A DNA stretch of 64,000 nucleotides from positions 1 to 64,000 of the forward strand of contig JAQFVV010012511.1 of assembly GCA_028023455.1 (NCBI GenBank), read 5' to 3'. The notes under the pieces are model-generated. The model saw only the letters and a program-made list of their open reading frames with translations. It ran no database searches and was not told the origin of the DNA. This DNA comes from Epiperipatus broadwayi (Eukaryota; Onychophora; Udeonychophora; Euonychophora; Peripatidae). Within the stretch, counting starts at the first letter, position 1; every line of letters begins with the position of its first letter. A program made the translations under genes and the position numbers. Positions 46,681-59,261 of the stretch are shown here, in pieces.

Positions 46681-48872
46681 GTAGCAAATTAAAACTCGGT
46701 AAATCAAGCTTCACACAATAATCCGACAAAATCCATTTGATAAACCAAAATGCAAACTAAAAACAAACCTGCATGACCCACATGACAATATTACCGGTAC
46801 GGGTCTTCCCTACTACTCAAAAAGCTAAATTACCTACATCAGCTATTTCATAGATATCTTATAGTCGGGATATTGGTCCTAATAATTTAATGTATATATT
46901 TAAGTTGTCGATACAGAAGTGTTGACTAGATTTGGAGTAATAAGTAAGGAGAAAAAGGTTAGATAAATTTAATAAATATTAAAGCATGAATAATATTATT
47001 TACAGTCGGTAAAACTCTCAATGTATTTTATAATAGATTCTAGTCATAATAATCGGTTTAGACTGCTTAAAAACTCAGCAATATTTATTGTTTAACGGTT
47101 GTATAGGTCGTATGAGAATCAGAGTAACTGGGCTTAAATATTTAACTCTATTTTATATTAAGTTGTTTTATTTAAATAGATTCAAACATTGTTGGGGAGG
47201 GTTTATATAAAAATATATATAATACATTACGATGATCAGGTTAAGGTATACTACAATAATAACGCATGGAATACGGCCTTGTACTTGCAAGTCTTATCCC
47301 CAAGTATCCGACAACAGGTCATTTCAACCCGGTGCAAGAGATTACCTAGAGAATTTCTTTCTCCATGTGGTAGTAAAAAGACCAACTTAGCAAGGTAAAG
47401 GCATTGCCACAGTAACATCGAGGAAGAGTGTCGGAAGTGGTTTTAAAACGAAATTATATAAAACCTTTTCTCTCCGAACATTTTCTACGCAACAGTCCGA
47501 TATAACTATTCAATAAAACAGCAAATCAAACGATCGCAAAAATAATTAATTAAATTCACTCTGAACCCATAACTCCCAGATTGTTCGGAAGGTAATAATA
47601 AATTATTATTCTTACTCCGTAATAATATATAAAAAAATTATAATAAAATTTTAGACTATTTTAAGTATTTGAGATTTGGAGTATAGATTAAAATATCATG
47701 ACAAAGTAAAGAAAAATAAAAATACTTGAATATTTCTCAACCAACATAAAGACATTTTATTCGATACAAGAAATTACTTTTAAAAGAATGTAATAAATAT
47801 TATGATATAACTTTACTGACTTTAATTAGAGTTGAGAAATATTATTATTGCATCTTTTGTTTGTAAAATAAGTAATAGTAAAAATATAAAGTATTAATGG
47901 ATTATTAGTAGGACAATATTAATAATTATCATCAAAGAAAAAATTAAAAAAAAAAATATAGGTTACAATAAATAAAATTATTACTGAGAAAGTAAAGTAA
48001 AAAAAGTTACCTTCTTTTCCTTTCTTCTTGTATATGTAAAGAACGACATTTTGATTTCTTAGAAGGCGTTATTTAAATGTTGGATTTGGAAGAAACAGGA
48101 AAATTACATCAGTAAAGATTTAAAGAACAGAATCATTTTGGATTACCATCATTATTGCATTAACTTCTTAATAATGGTTGAAGTGATTTCTCTAAACTAC
48201 TTTGTTCTTGAGGATCTAAGCCAATAAGTTAGAGGGTCATATATATCTAAGATGGCACGTTGACCTTTCTGCTAGTTTTTGTTCATATCCGCCTCCTTTG
48301 ATTTTCTCCTCCAATATCTAATTTTGACTATACAATACCTTTGCCTTTCTTGATAAGAGTTCTATGTTCGGTTTTCATTTATTTTTAAATTTAATACATG
48401 ATTCTAAATTGAAAAACAATTACATCGGAATTGTGATAAAAATATAAATTCATTATCTTAATTTATAAGTACAAATTAATTATTCTATACATTTGTACAA
48501 GTAAGATTTTGATTAAAAATACTGATCAAAGGAATGTGACTTTTGATCAGCATTTTTAAATGACTTTGTATAATTTGCAAAATTAAAATTTAAAGAAAAT
48601 ATACACGCAATTGAAACTTTTAAATTGAGCTAATATAAATCCACAAACCACACACACACGAATATTATTTATCCTGATTTGTGACATTTATACTCATACT
48701 CTTTACATTAAATTCTTTTTAAACAAGCACAAAATAAATAACTTAAAATTTATGTGGCTTGGAATAGAAAAAGTCTCATTGCGGGTAAATAGTGGTTTAG
48801 AATTACCGTTCTTAAATGACAACCATGAAACTAAGATCGATTCTTCGATCTGTCTGTTTCAATATTAAGTAC
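46681..48872. repeat. Large inverted duplication, right arm (decayed)
   Basis: Reverse complement of 42981-45590 with numerous small deletions and CpG losses. The counterparts of the possible left-arm exons are broken here. It ends at about 48872 (TTTCAATATTAAGTAC), after which the sequence is unrelated. Confidence 0.9.
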
Positions 48873-50752
48873 TTGGAATGATGGGTAATTTACAGTAAAA
48901 ACACACATATATATTAGTAATAAAATTTTATTGCTTAAGAAAATATAAACCTTGATAAAAAAATTGTACATATTTATATGTATATGCTGACCATTAGACA
49001 ATGATTTAAATGATGAAAAAGCAATTATTGCAATAAAAAATAAATTAAGTATTGTAATAACTAACCAAATATGGGAGGGAGATAATAATATGAATATTGT
49101 AAATTCATTTTATTATTTATCTTATTGTTTAAAATGAATCGATAATAAAAATATTTTAAAAATATAACAATAGGACTGCCCTAGGCTGGTATAAAAAGGA
49201 AAACAATTAAAAATTATTATTTCTTATTCTGCGTTTTGACATAAAAAGTCATTTTATTGAAGCAATTATTTTAATATTTTTCTGCAAAATGAACATTTTT
49301 TAAAGCAGCATCTCAACAAATATTAATGTTTTTCTATTTATTTGCCATTCAGAAAAAGAGTAAAGGAAGTGAATGCAACATTCTTATTCTAGTTCAATAA
49401 TCAGATAAGTTAAAATAATTTATCAATTTAAATTTTAAAAAAGGTATGATTTTTTTTAAAAGAAACTGAAAAAGAAATTAGAACGGTTTGTTCAGTTTAA
49501 AGTTTAAATGTTTATATAGTTAATATTACAAACAGTAAATAGCTGTATTCTGTCTATATTTTTATTAAATGCAAACCGCATATATGTTTATATAAACCTG
49601 TGTATACAGTTAAAATATGACAGACTTTGGCTAAAATGATTAGTTGTCTTCAGGTGGAGCATTTTTTATCCACTATGGCTAAATAAAAATTAATATTTAA
49701 TTGTCTACATTTTAAGGGCCTGATAAGCTAGATCCACACAAGATGGAAATCTACGTGAGGAGTAATACAAAACTACCCACTGCCAACTTAAATAAATTCA
49801 GAATGTGCTATATAAAATCAATCAGGAATTCTCAGTATCTATAATAAAAAAATGCATAAATTGTAAGAACTGTTTATGTAAGAAGGACTCTGAAAAATAA
49901 TAATATCTGATCATATCGATTCATGAAATATTGTAAAATTATGTTTTATTTTCTTTTGTATAGATCTGTATTTTTATTTATTATCTGGGTCTTATATTTC
50001 GAAAGTACTAATGATAATTAACATAGAACAATCCAACATAAAAGAGTATCAAGAGAGTGGGGGGGGGAGGTTGAAAAGGTTTTTTTTAATTTTATTTCTA
50101 ATAAAATCTAGTGAAATTTATTTTCTGCCAAAATATTTGATTTTCATCTCTGAATATGAAATTGAGTGCTCAAACAGAATACTTAAACGGTAAGAGTTTT
50201 TCTCTTTTAAAGTCACCAAAATAACCAATGCCACACCATGACATGACTATTTGTAGTTTATAGTATGTTTTACTAATAGTATTCTTAAGATCTTTATAAT
50301 GACTAAATGATTAGCGTTTTTAAATTAATATTCTTTATAATTTTCTTTTCTGTCATATCATGTGTTGACTTATTATATATTATTTTTTTTACATGATATC
50401 TAGAGATGCAAGGTGATTATTTTAGATTAATCAATTTCCACACTTAAAACTGCATACTGCATCTGGAGTCGCATTTAAATTTTTATTGAGTTAGCAATCT
50501 CATTTTTAATTAATAACTTTTTCATTATTTTGGATATATAGATGTCTATATTATGGGTGACTATCATGGGAAATAAGGGTAAATAGTTCTAAATTGTTTA
50601 ATAGCAAAATGATAGATACTCATTATAGACATAAAAGCTATAAGTATAGAGGGATATATCCAAATAATTTATTTGCACTTATAAATATATTTTTTTGGAA
50701 TTTTCTTTTCTACAGTGATTGATAATTTGTTTTATTGCTTGAATATATATAT
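48873..50752. other. Anonymous AT-rich sequence
   Basis: No gene or element supported. A G9 tract at about 50059 interrupts a 60-codon plus-strand frame (50011-50193) of no known family. It ends in (TA)n adjoining the second 4.5-kb repeat. Confidence 0.35.
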
Positions 50753-53700
50753 ATTCTAACCCAATAAAAGTAGACGAAGACTTCTATTATTACGAAAGAG
50801 AAATCGGAAATCCTAAACACTTCCTTCTAGGATGGGTTTCAAACCCTTATAGCACGGTATAGGACGGGTAACACACCCTATATTTTACCTAATATTATAG
50901 CTCGACGTTAGGTTAGTTATAATAATTCAGCTACAGTGATATGCAGTTCAGACAGAGATCGAATAAAAAAAAATTATCATTAATAAAATAAATTTAAAAT
51001 AAAATTTAGAATAAACTAACATTCTCTATCCAAAACACATTCTCTGAGCTGTAAGTACTTGCACTGTTCGACAATGATGATGATGATTTCATATCATTGT
51101 TAATATTACTGACCAAAACAAAACATTCATTAATTTGCCAATATGATCTCAATATTTTATTATTATACAATCAGAAGTTTCAATCTCTTTAGCCATGCCA
51201 CACTTGTAATATTAATCATAATGAATCAATTCTTAATTTAAGAGTACTTATAATAATGACACTAATCTCAGGGTTCTCTGTTATATTTAATAAAATGCTC
51301 GGCAATATTGTGTTGTCGCATATGACTGACATTCTGGTCGGCTATAGGAAACATTTACCTTATTTAAATTCCAGGTGTTTTCATCCACATATCAATTATT
51401 ATAATATTTAACGAGATGATAAATATATTCAATTACAACGCATAATTTTGAATAATACAGCCCTTTTTAAATCCAGAATCTCAGTCGGAATGATGAAAAG
51501 ACAAGGGTGCTTTTGTGTCCTTCCATTATCCATGACAACACAATAATTTAACTAAGATTTATTACTTAGACAATTCACTTAAAAGTGTACTTAACAATGT
51601 GCAACCAAAACCTACCAGTTGGGAATAAAGTGATTTTACACACATATAAAATAAAATGTCTTGGTCTGAAGTTTTCAATTCCATAAATAATTCTTATTAA
51701 ATTAAAAATATAATGAAATATTCTGATCTGCTTACAATTGTCTATCTGGTGTATTGAATTTAAGATTTCATAAATTATTTTGGACTCAAGAAAGTATTGC
51801 AAGTATTATGCCAATACACTTTTATTTAGCACACAAGAAAAATGACTCAACACAACTTGTAACAAGACTATAATTTATTATTAAATTTTAACAAGATTAT
51901 AATTTATTATTACAGTTTAACAAAACTATCCTTTATGATTAACATAATAAACAAACATATACAATTTATTCGATCCCATATGGATAAAAACAAAATATAA
52001 CTAACATTAATTCGTCTATACTTTTAGACCTGGATTCGAACTACTTTTTCATCTTTTTACATTTATGTAATTGGAATACACAAAAAAAAATAATACCTTT
52101 TATTATCGATACATCAACTCATCCATTTAATGTATCTTATGTGAACGGCTGCTTAACTTTATTAACTAACTATTTGTTTTAAAATAAAAACAATCTGATT
52201 CTAGGCAATACGTACAAACGATTTTTATTATCTTATCTTTAATTAAATGGTAGTTTTTATTTAGATAACTTATTATAATTTATGGGTTATTTATCAGAAG
52301 TTATATTTATTATTTTAATATTTACCTTAATAACAACTGAAGTTGTTATACACAATGTATTCCTCAGTATAAGTTATATTGTGAGTGCTACTTAATCATT
52401 AACTCGAATTAAACCTAGTATTTGAACCCTCCATTGGCAAATAAAAATTTCTAAATCACGCAATTTTAAACTTACTCTCTCCATTGACTTACGTGTGGAT
52501 TACCAGCACTATTCCGCCGCACAATCCAGACATTGATCATATATACTAGCACGCTATTTTTACTAAATGGATCTTGAGGAGTTAACCTCCAATATACCCG
52601 TTATCTTGCCATAACTTTCGAAACAAAACACAATATTCAACACCTTCCGCGGTGGAATTATCTCTATTTTCTCATGAGGAATATGGAATAACACTGAAGG
52701 TCTGTAGAGTTAACTACTATATTAAAATAGTTTGGGGGGTCCTTGCCTCTTACTTGGGCATGATAGGAACACACACCAAATATAATCCTCTCCTGGGATT
52801 TTAACAAATAAATACACTAAATACGATATAAATTACTGATCGCCCTAACTCTGAGAAGCGATCACTTGGGTTATAAACATACCCGAATTCTAGATTTATC
52901 TATTCTCCTCATGGAAAATAAAGCTTTTGGGGAGATCATTTTCCATCCCACAAAATAAAGACATTACAGTTATTACTAATGCGAATATTAATCATATACT
53001 GATGCTATATCGGGGCAAGACAAGCAAATACACTAATTACACTAAATTTATGTTCCGGGATATACTTAGATCAACGTCTGAAATCAATGGATATCACAGC
53101 ATTAACAATAATAATTTTTACCTTTGCCAAAGAAACATTCAACAAGTAATTGGTAGTCTAGTATCTTGAACTAAATTAAGTGAATGCGTTAATAAAGAAT
53201 AATTGGGAATAAGTTCCGCAATTAACATAGTATAAATTTGTTTCAAACTTTAAATAAGTAATATCCTGTATAGCACTTCTCTTTAATTACTTCTGATAAT
53301 TTTAACTAGATATTTTACCTATTAAGTATCTAAATTTTTCTACTTTTATGCATCTAACATATAAATTTATACACATAATACATATCATAAGTAAACACAT
53401 TTTATAAAAAAAAATTTTTTTTTTTTTATGTCGAATATAAATTTAACCTAGAATAAGTATATGAAAACATACCTCTATGATTACAAGGTCATTTAAATAT
53501 TACTTGATTATACAGCCTTTAACCTGTTGATATAATAAAAAAAAAATACACATAATTTTACAAATTAGTAAAAAAAAATCATTACTTAACAAGTGCTTAT
53601 TATCTCACTATAAAAATGTTTTTCCGTTGGGCAATTTATCTAGATGAAGAACTTGATCCATTCGTAGTTCACGAAGCAAATTTAAAATAAGAAACACATT

Positions 53701-55318
53701 TTATTATTTCATTTATATAAAAGTTGCCTCCATTCTGGTGCAATTAATAAATTAGGCAAAGGAAACATAGCAGCGTTGGATGTTAACTCTTCCTTGAATT
53801 AACTGATATAATTTTGGGATCCAAGAAAATAATACATATTTTAACATGACGAATATTTGACGATTGACGATCACATATACAATTCTTTTCTTTTTACTAT
53901 TAGCGATACATATCATTTTTAGCTAGCTGGCTTATGAATAAAATAATGCGCGAATTTTCCAAAATAATATTATTATAAGGACTGCAGCTGACTTACGTGG
54001 ATATAAAGTTTTAACGACTCAAATTGATGTATAATATAACATATTATTTTCTGGTTATAATTAAGTCTCTAATGTTTGGAGTTTTTATTCCTACTCTAGG
54101 AATTGTAATTTTTCTTTAATAATGAATTCTCCGTAAAATGCACACATACAAATTTTCTGATATTTGCCTTGAGAAAATTTATATTTTCTTTTTAAAAAAT
54201 ATACAGGTGCATAAGTAAATACCCTTGATCATTTATATTATTTTTAGATAATTTCAGTGAATAAAACATATTTTAACGTGGGGAACTTACATTATTTTCA
54301 AAGCAGACAATGTCCTTTAGAAAGAGCGCGAAATTTTCTAGTTAACTTTCCTTGGCTTTTATAATATGTCTTTTAAATATAATTTTTCTTTTATACCATG
54401 AAAAGATTATTAAATAAGGTAAAGTTAACAAATAATTGTTTATTTCCTGGAAATTACTTATATTGCTTAATTTAAATATAATGACGCTTTCCGTGATTAC
54501 TGTAGCCAATACGGTCATTTTGAACTTTAGCATACGATAGTATATTTTTGCGTATAAAAAGCTTTAAAATAGGTAGATGGCACCAGAAAACAGAATATCT
54601 TATCAAATAGGATTAGCAACACATGATATTATTAAAAATTTACTGGACTTATATTTATTTCTGCAATAAAAAAATAATAAAAATTTTGTTACCGAATTTC
54701 AGTACTGCTTCCTCCTTGTAAAACTAAAGTCAGACTAAACTTTCTTCAAGTTTTGGCGGTCTTCTTTTAGCGACCTCTTACAGAAAAATAATCAGTTAAT
54801 TATAACATAAACAAAAGAAAAGGAAAAAAAAAACTTATTACAGTTATATATTTCCGTATGATTTAAATGAATTACAAAGTAATTTGACAAATAATGAAAA
54901 ATAATAAATACATTTAATTAACATTGTTTATTAGTGAGGTATAATTCTGTATACATTATTATCTAAAATAATTTAAAAATTGCCAGAAGTTATTGTGTTT
55001 TATGATAAGATACTCATCTACTCTCCCCCTCTACCCATCCAAAATCAATTACTGTTTATAATATGTGCTTTTATACTATATTAAATTGCTTTTATTGTTA
55101 ATATTTTAATTAAATTATTCATGCCCTTCTTCAAAATGACATTGGACTACCAAATTTTTTAGTTATTTACTTAAAACACGTTAAAGTGAGTAAATAGCAT
55201 ATTTTATTAATCACTTAATATTATTATTTTATCTTTTTATTTTCTAAAAAAGGATAGCATTGTTTTCCTGTGGAAACAATGCCAAATAAACCAAGTGTCA
55301 ATAACACTAGGTTACAAT
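50753..55318 (+). mobile_element. Unclassified 4.5-kb repeat, copy B
   Basis: Partner of 24821-29352 in the same orientation. It has the same ATTCTAACC / GGTTACAAT ends, and the subterminal hairpin is better preserved here (GCATTGTTTTCC / GGAAACAATGC, 55257-55282). Most differences are single substitutions and short indels spread along the length, as expected of two non-coding copies ageing independently. The right end leads into TATATATATTGTAACGG, the start of a 27-bp palindrome. Confidence 0.75.
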
Positions 55319-55328
55319 ATATATATTG

Positions 55329-55355
55329 TAACGGAATATAATATTCCGTTACATT
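55329..55355. repeat. 27-bp perfect odd palindrome
   Basis: TGTAACGGAATAT, one central A, then ATATTCCGTTACA. It directly abuts the right end of the 4.5-kb repeat. The TGTAAC...GTTACA ends resemble the inverted termini of LTRs, so two LTR tips fused after loss of the interior, or the termini of a collapsed small element, are possible. Confidence 0.85.
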
Positions 55356-57060
55356 ATTTTAAAATGAAAATAAAAAGATCGTAAATAAAATTGATTTATT
55401 AAAAAGAAAAAAAACTTAAAAACTGAAAAGTAAAAGTTGTTTAATATATATATTGTCGCACAGAGGGAAAACTTAAACTATTTTAAGAAAAAGTATTTAA
55501 AAGTATTTTGTTGTAAAAAAAAAGAAAGTAAAATATAAAGATTGATATTTTAAAAATAGAAATAATATTGATTTCTATAATTTTAGAAAATGGAAATGAT
55601 TGTCTTATTAATTAAATGATTGTTCAAAAGCAAACTAGCCCATGAGGCATTTAAAAATAAATTAAATGGTCAGATAAGAGAATACAAAGAAATTAAATGA
55701 CCAATGCAAACACCAGAAATGTCAGCACGGACCGTAATTGAAACACCAGAGGATTAGTGATGTCTTGCTGGTTGAATCCAAAGATTGGATGATAAGAGAC
55801 TAATAAAAATATAAAAGCAAAATTATTACTATAATTGGGATCTGAGAGCTGACTATGAAGACATCGTTATAACAAGCTATATTGCAGATTTTCATGATGT
55901 GAAAGTCTGCAATAAATTTAATTTTCCAGACAACCAGCTGAGGTCTATTGATGACAGTTCCTGACCAAATGCATGGCAAGTAGCAGTTCCATTTCAAAGA
56001 AGAGAAAAATCTACGAAAGTGATCACGAAGATGGACTCCTAAATCTACTCAATCCGTAAAGTATGAACTCTTGTGTCTATCTAATAACTTTCCTAAAATT
56101 GCAATTAATTAATAGCTGAAAATAAGAACTCTTATCTGACTTAAAAATGCAAATGCAATTATTATTTGTTTTTATGCAGATGTTTAAGCAATCATTTCCA
56201 TTTCATTTTTTTTTGTGTGTGTGTGTATTATGTTTTAACTAAAATGTATTAAATTTAAAGTTGGGTATAGATAGCTGCATGGATAAAGATTAATAACTGT
56301 TTAAATTCGTTTATGTTTAGTTTAAGGGATTTTAATTTCAGGTTATTTGTTTCGTGGTTAGGACAATGCTTGTGGAGGGATATATGGGTGTTTATATTAA
56401 TGTAATGTGAAGCATGTTTAGCATACAGGGCAACGTGCCCCAACTGAATGCATGACCCAAAGAGGCAGTCATATCATTGAAATGGTCGCAGATGTATTTC
56501 CTGCACCATTGACCCCTTCTAGCTCTATGGACAGGGATTTATAAGTCGGCAGAAAGACCACTCTCCCCCATATATAGCACTCTTTAAAAAAATTATATAC
56601 ATGATTCCTTAGACAGAGTTCTGGACTCGGATCATATCCTTTAAATAATATCATGCTGTCAAATGCACATTCCTGTCGGCGTGATTTTATGCTAGCATCT
56701 TCATATTACATTGGTTGCGACTATATATCTGGAAACAGATTTTGGGTTGGCTACGAACTTTTAGTCTGAGATTGAATGAATGTTTTGATAAGTTTTTAAG
56801 TGGAAAAAAATCTATGTAGCCTATCTATACTCAACATGCTAAAGTAAAATATAATTTAAATATCCATCTGTGTGATCTATTTAAAATAGTAATTTAAATT
56901 AAAAAAAATTAATGTTAAAATCTAAAAATAAATTTATTTCTCAATTTTAAATGTGCGTTAATAAAATCTATTTGTGTGTTAATTACTGGCAGTGGCTTCT
57001 TTTATTTTGTTGTTTTAAATATTAATTCATTTTGAGAATCTAAATCTATTAAAACTTATA
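55356..57060. other. Anonymous sequence
   Basis: No supported gene. A slightly GC-richer zone at about 55720-56030 and 56450-56760 includes minus-strand frames at 55997-55800 and 56654-56469 (61-65 codons) of no known family. A TG microsatellite occurs at about 56212-56226. Confidence 0.35.
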
Positions 57061-57230
57061 GAAATGTTTAAATCTCTGCTTCTCTATGAGCTAGTGACTT
57101 GGGCGGCGGTCATGATCTTTCAGCGCGTATCTGTCTACTATATAAATTTTCTAGGTTCGAATGGCCTAGTGGCGCCCTCGCTGGCAGATACCGTAGGACT
57201 GGATGATCACCTATTCTCCGACCGTTAATA
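57061..57230. repeat. GC-rich block with tRNA-like words
   Basis: Unusually GC-rich for the window (GGGCGGCGGTCATGATC, GTGGCGCCCTCGCTGGCAG) and bordered on the right by (TA)n at 57226-57243. CTAGGTTCGAATGGCCTAG at about 57151 contains a near B box and is itself an imperfect hairpin (CTAGG...CCTAG). Probably a SINE-like repeat; a tRNA cloverleaf cannot be drawn. Confidence 0.4.
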
Positions 57231-57943
57231 TATATATATATATTCTGTTGATATTATAAAAGACAAAACTATGGAAGTACTTGTTGATAAGAGACAAAAA
57301 TGCATTGTGCGAGATGATTCTATTGGACTGAATTCAAGTCACACTTCAAATTTTTGCTATTGCTATACCACACAGTAAATTTTGTTTCTTGATAAATTAT
57401 TAAGATTGTCACTTTATAAGCATCTTTTTGAAAAGTGCTCTCAAAAATATTTAGCAGTGGACTTGAACATTTTTGTAAATTATTAGTTTCTACAGATATA
57501 AAATCAATTTCATTGAGGGCAGAACTCTTTTTTTTCTGAATTCAGAAAACTTTCTCTTGTCTTTTAAATAAATCTTGTGTTAAAGATTTGCAGAGATCCC
57601 TGCTGTCATTTTTTCAGGTACATAGTTTTAAGGTTGTAGCCTTAATATATATTACTTTAAAGTAACAAGTATGAGCGTTACAAATATAATTATTGAATAA
57701 AACTTACTCTTTCAAAATGTAATATTTTCCATTAGATTGCTTTTTTGAAGTAAATATCTTTTATTTAAAGCATCTTCATCTAGACTAAAATTAACTGTTT
57801 TATAGTCATTTATATTTTGAATATTATCTTTAACAATAATTATTCTGCCAAATTCTTTTGAAACACTTACTTATTTCTGATATATTCATGTTATGCTTAG
57901 AATGATTTTCATTTATCACACTTTATCTCAAAACCAGGTAACT
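57231..57943. other. Anonymous AT-rich sequence
   Basis: No features beyond the flanking TA microsatellite. Confidence 0.4.
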
Positions 57944-58831
57944 TTAATTTAGTAGAAAAGGAGCATGTTCTTCATGGCCATAATCAACAGCTTCAACTTT
58001 TTGCTCTTGACTAAATGCACTTACAACAGATGTGGTAGAAGGACAGCTTAAAAATTCATCAAATTCTCTATCAGGATGATGGCCATCTTCAATTCTGACA
58101 ACTGGTATTCGATTTTGTTCATCAAATGTTCTATCATCTTCTCTAATGTGACTAGGTACAGAAGAAGACACAAATGGGGTTGCTAATGGATAAAGCTCTG
58201 TATCTTTAGAATAATCAATCTGCCTTCTCTTTATACTAAAATCTATTTTAATAGATAATTCTGTTTCATAAGGTGGCTGTCTTCTACTGGGAATTTCTTC
58301 CTCATCATCATGCTCATATTTTTTTCTCTAATTCCTAACTTTTTAATTATCTTGCACCTGTTCTTTGGGTTTATATACAAACTACTCTGGCATCTTGACA
58401 GCATCATAGATAGTTCTTATGAATCTCTTCCCCCATGTGTTCTGATCTCTGCTCGATTTGTTCACATTTTTTCATCATTATGTCTGATTGTCTTTCCATT
58501 TCTTTTTTTCATTTCTATCATTATTTTTGATTGCCTTCTCAATTCCATCATTATTTGAGACAGCATACTCTGCTTTGTCTTTTCTTTTTCTATGATGACC
58601 TGAACCTGTGGATAAATTTATCAGGTTCTTTAAAAGTAATCTCTGGGCTTTGTGTTTGGAATGAATGTTCTTTCAGCTGTCCACTAATATCTGTTTCCAT
58701 GTCCTTTGATTCAATGTCTTCTACAAACTGTACACTAAAATTAACTTCAATGTTCTTGATTCAATATCTTCTGCCAGCTCTTCACTAAGATCAGCTTCAA
58801 TGTTCTTTGATTCATCTGCACTAATATCCAT
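57944..58831 (-). pseudogene. Gag-like Glu/Met/Lys-rich retroelement remnant
   Basis: From the ATG at 58831 the minus strand gives an acidic repeat region (MDISADESKNIEADLSEEL, AEDIESR, VEDIESKDMETDISG), a coiled-coil stretch rich in Met, Lys and Gln (QIMMELRRQSK, MMKKCEQIEQRSEHMGEE) and, across frame breaks, a longer open end (58171-57944 plus upstream sequence: EEIPSRRQPPYETELSIK, VPSHIREDDRTFDEQNR, GHHPDREFDEFLSC). The order, an acidic N-terminus then a coiled coil then a Pro/Arg-rich tail, is seen in several gag-type proteins. No zinc knuckle or pol is seen downstream. A host coiled-coil gene that decayed is the alternative. Confidence 0.4.
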
Positions 58832-59261
58832 TTTCACACATTTTGTATTAATAATTTCTTTTTTTTTAAAAAAAAAAAATTGTCCATTTCCTGAAACCAT
58901 ACTCCGATGAAGCAGTCAATGGAGCTCCCCGTTTCCTCTATTTCTAAAGTCCTGCACTGTTGACATACTACAAATGCTTTTCTTTCTCTTTTCTTTTTTT
59001 ACATAAATATTAAGTCAAGCCCTCTAATGTAAAAGGGTTTTCTCTTTCTTTGCTTCACCCTCATATAAATATACACACATAAAGTACTGGTAATCAAAAT
59101 GCCACTACAAAATCATATTAAAAGCATAATTGTAATGTTCTTTTTTAAAATTAAATTTGGGTCATTTAATCCAAGGGGTTCATAGTTTAAGTTCAAACCT
59201 CATGTTGGTGGCACTATATTACAAAAAAAAAATGTATGTAACAGTCTGGGTTAGCCAATAA
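58832..59261. other. Anonymous sequence
   Basis: T and A runs at 58858-58880, then AT-rich sequence; nothing recognised. Confidence 0.4.

Noticed and set aside
57100-57200. A tRNA gene in the GC-rich island
   Set aside because: No cloverleaf on either strand, and the final conserved C of the B box is absent.
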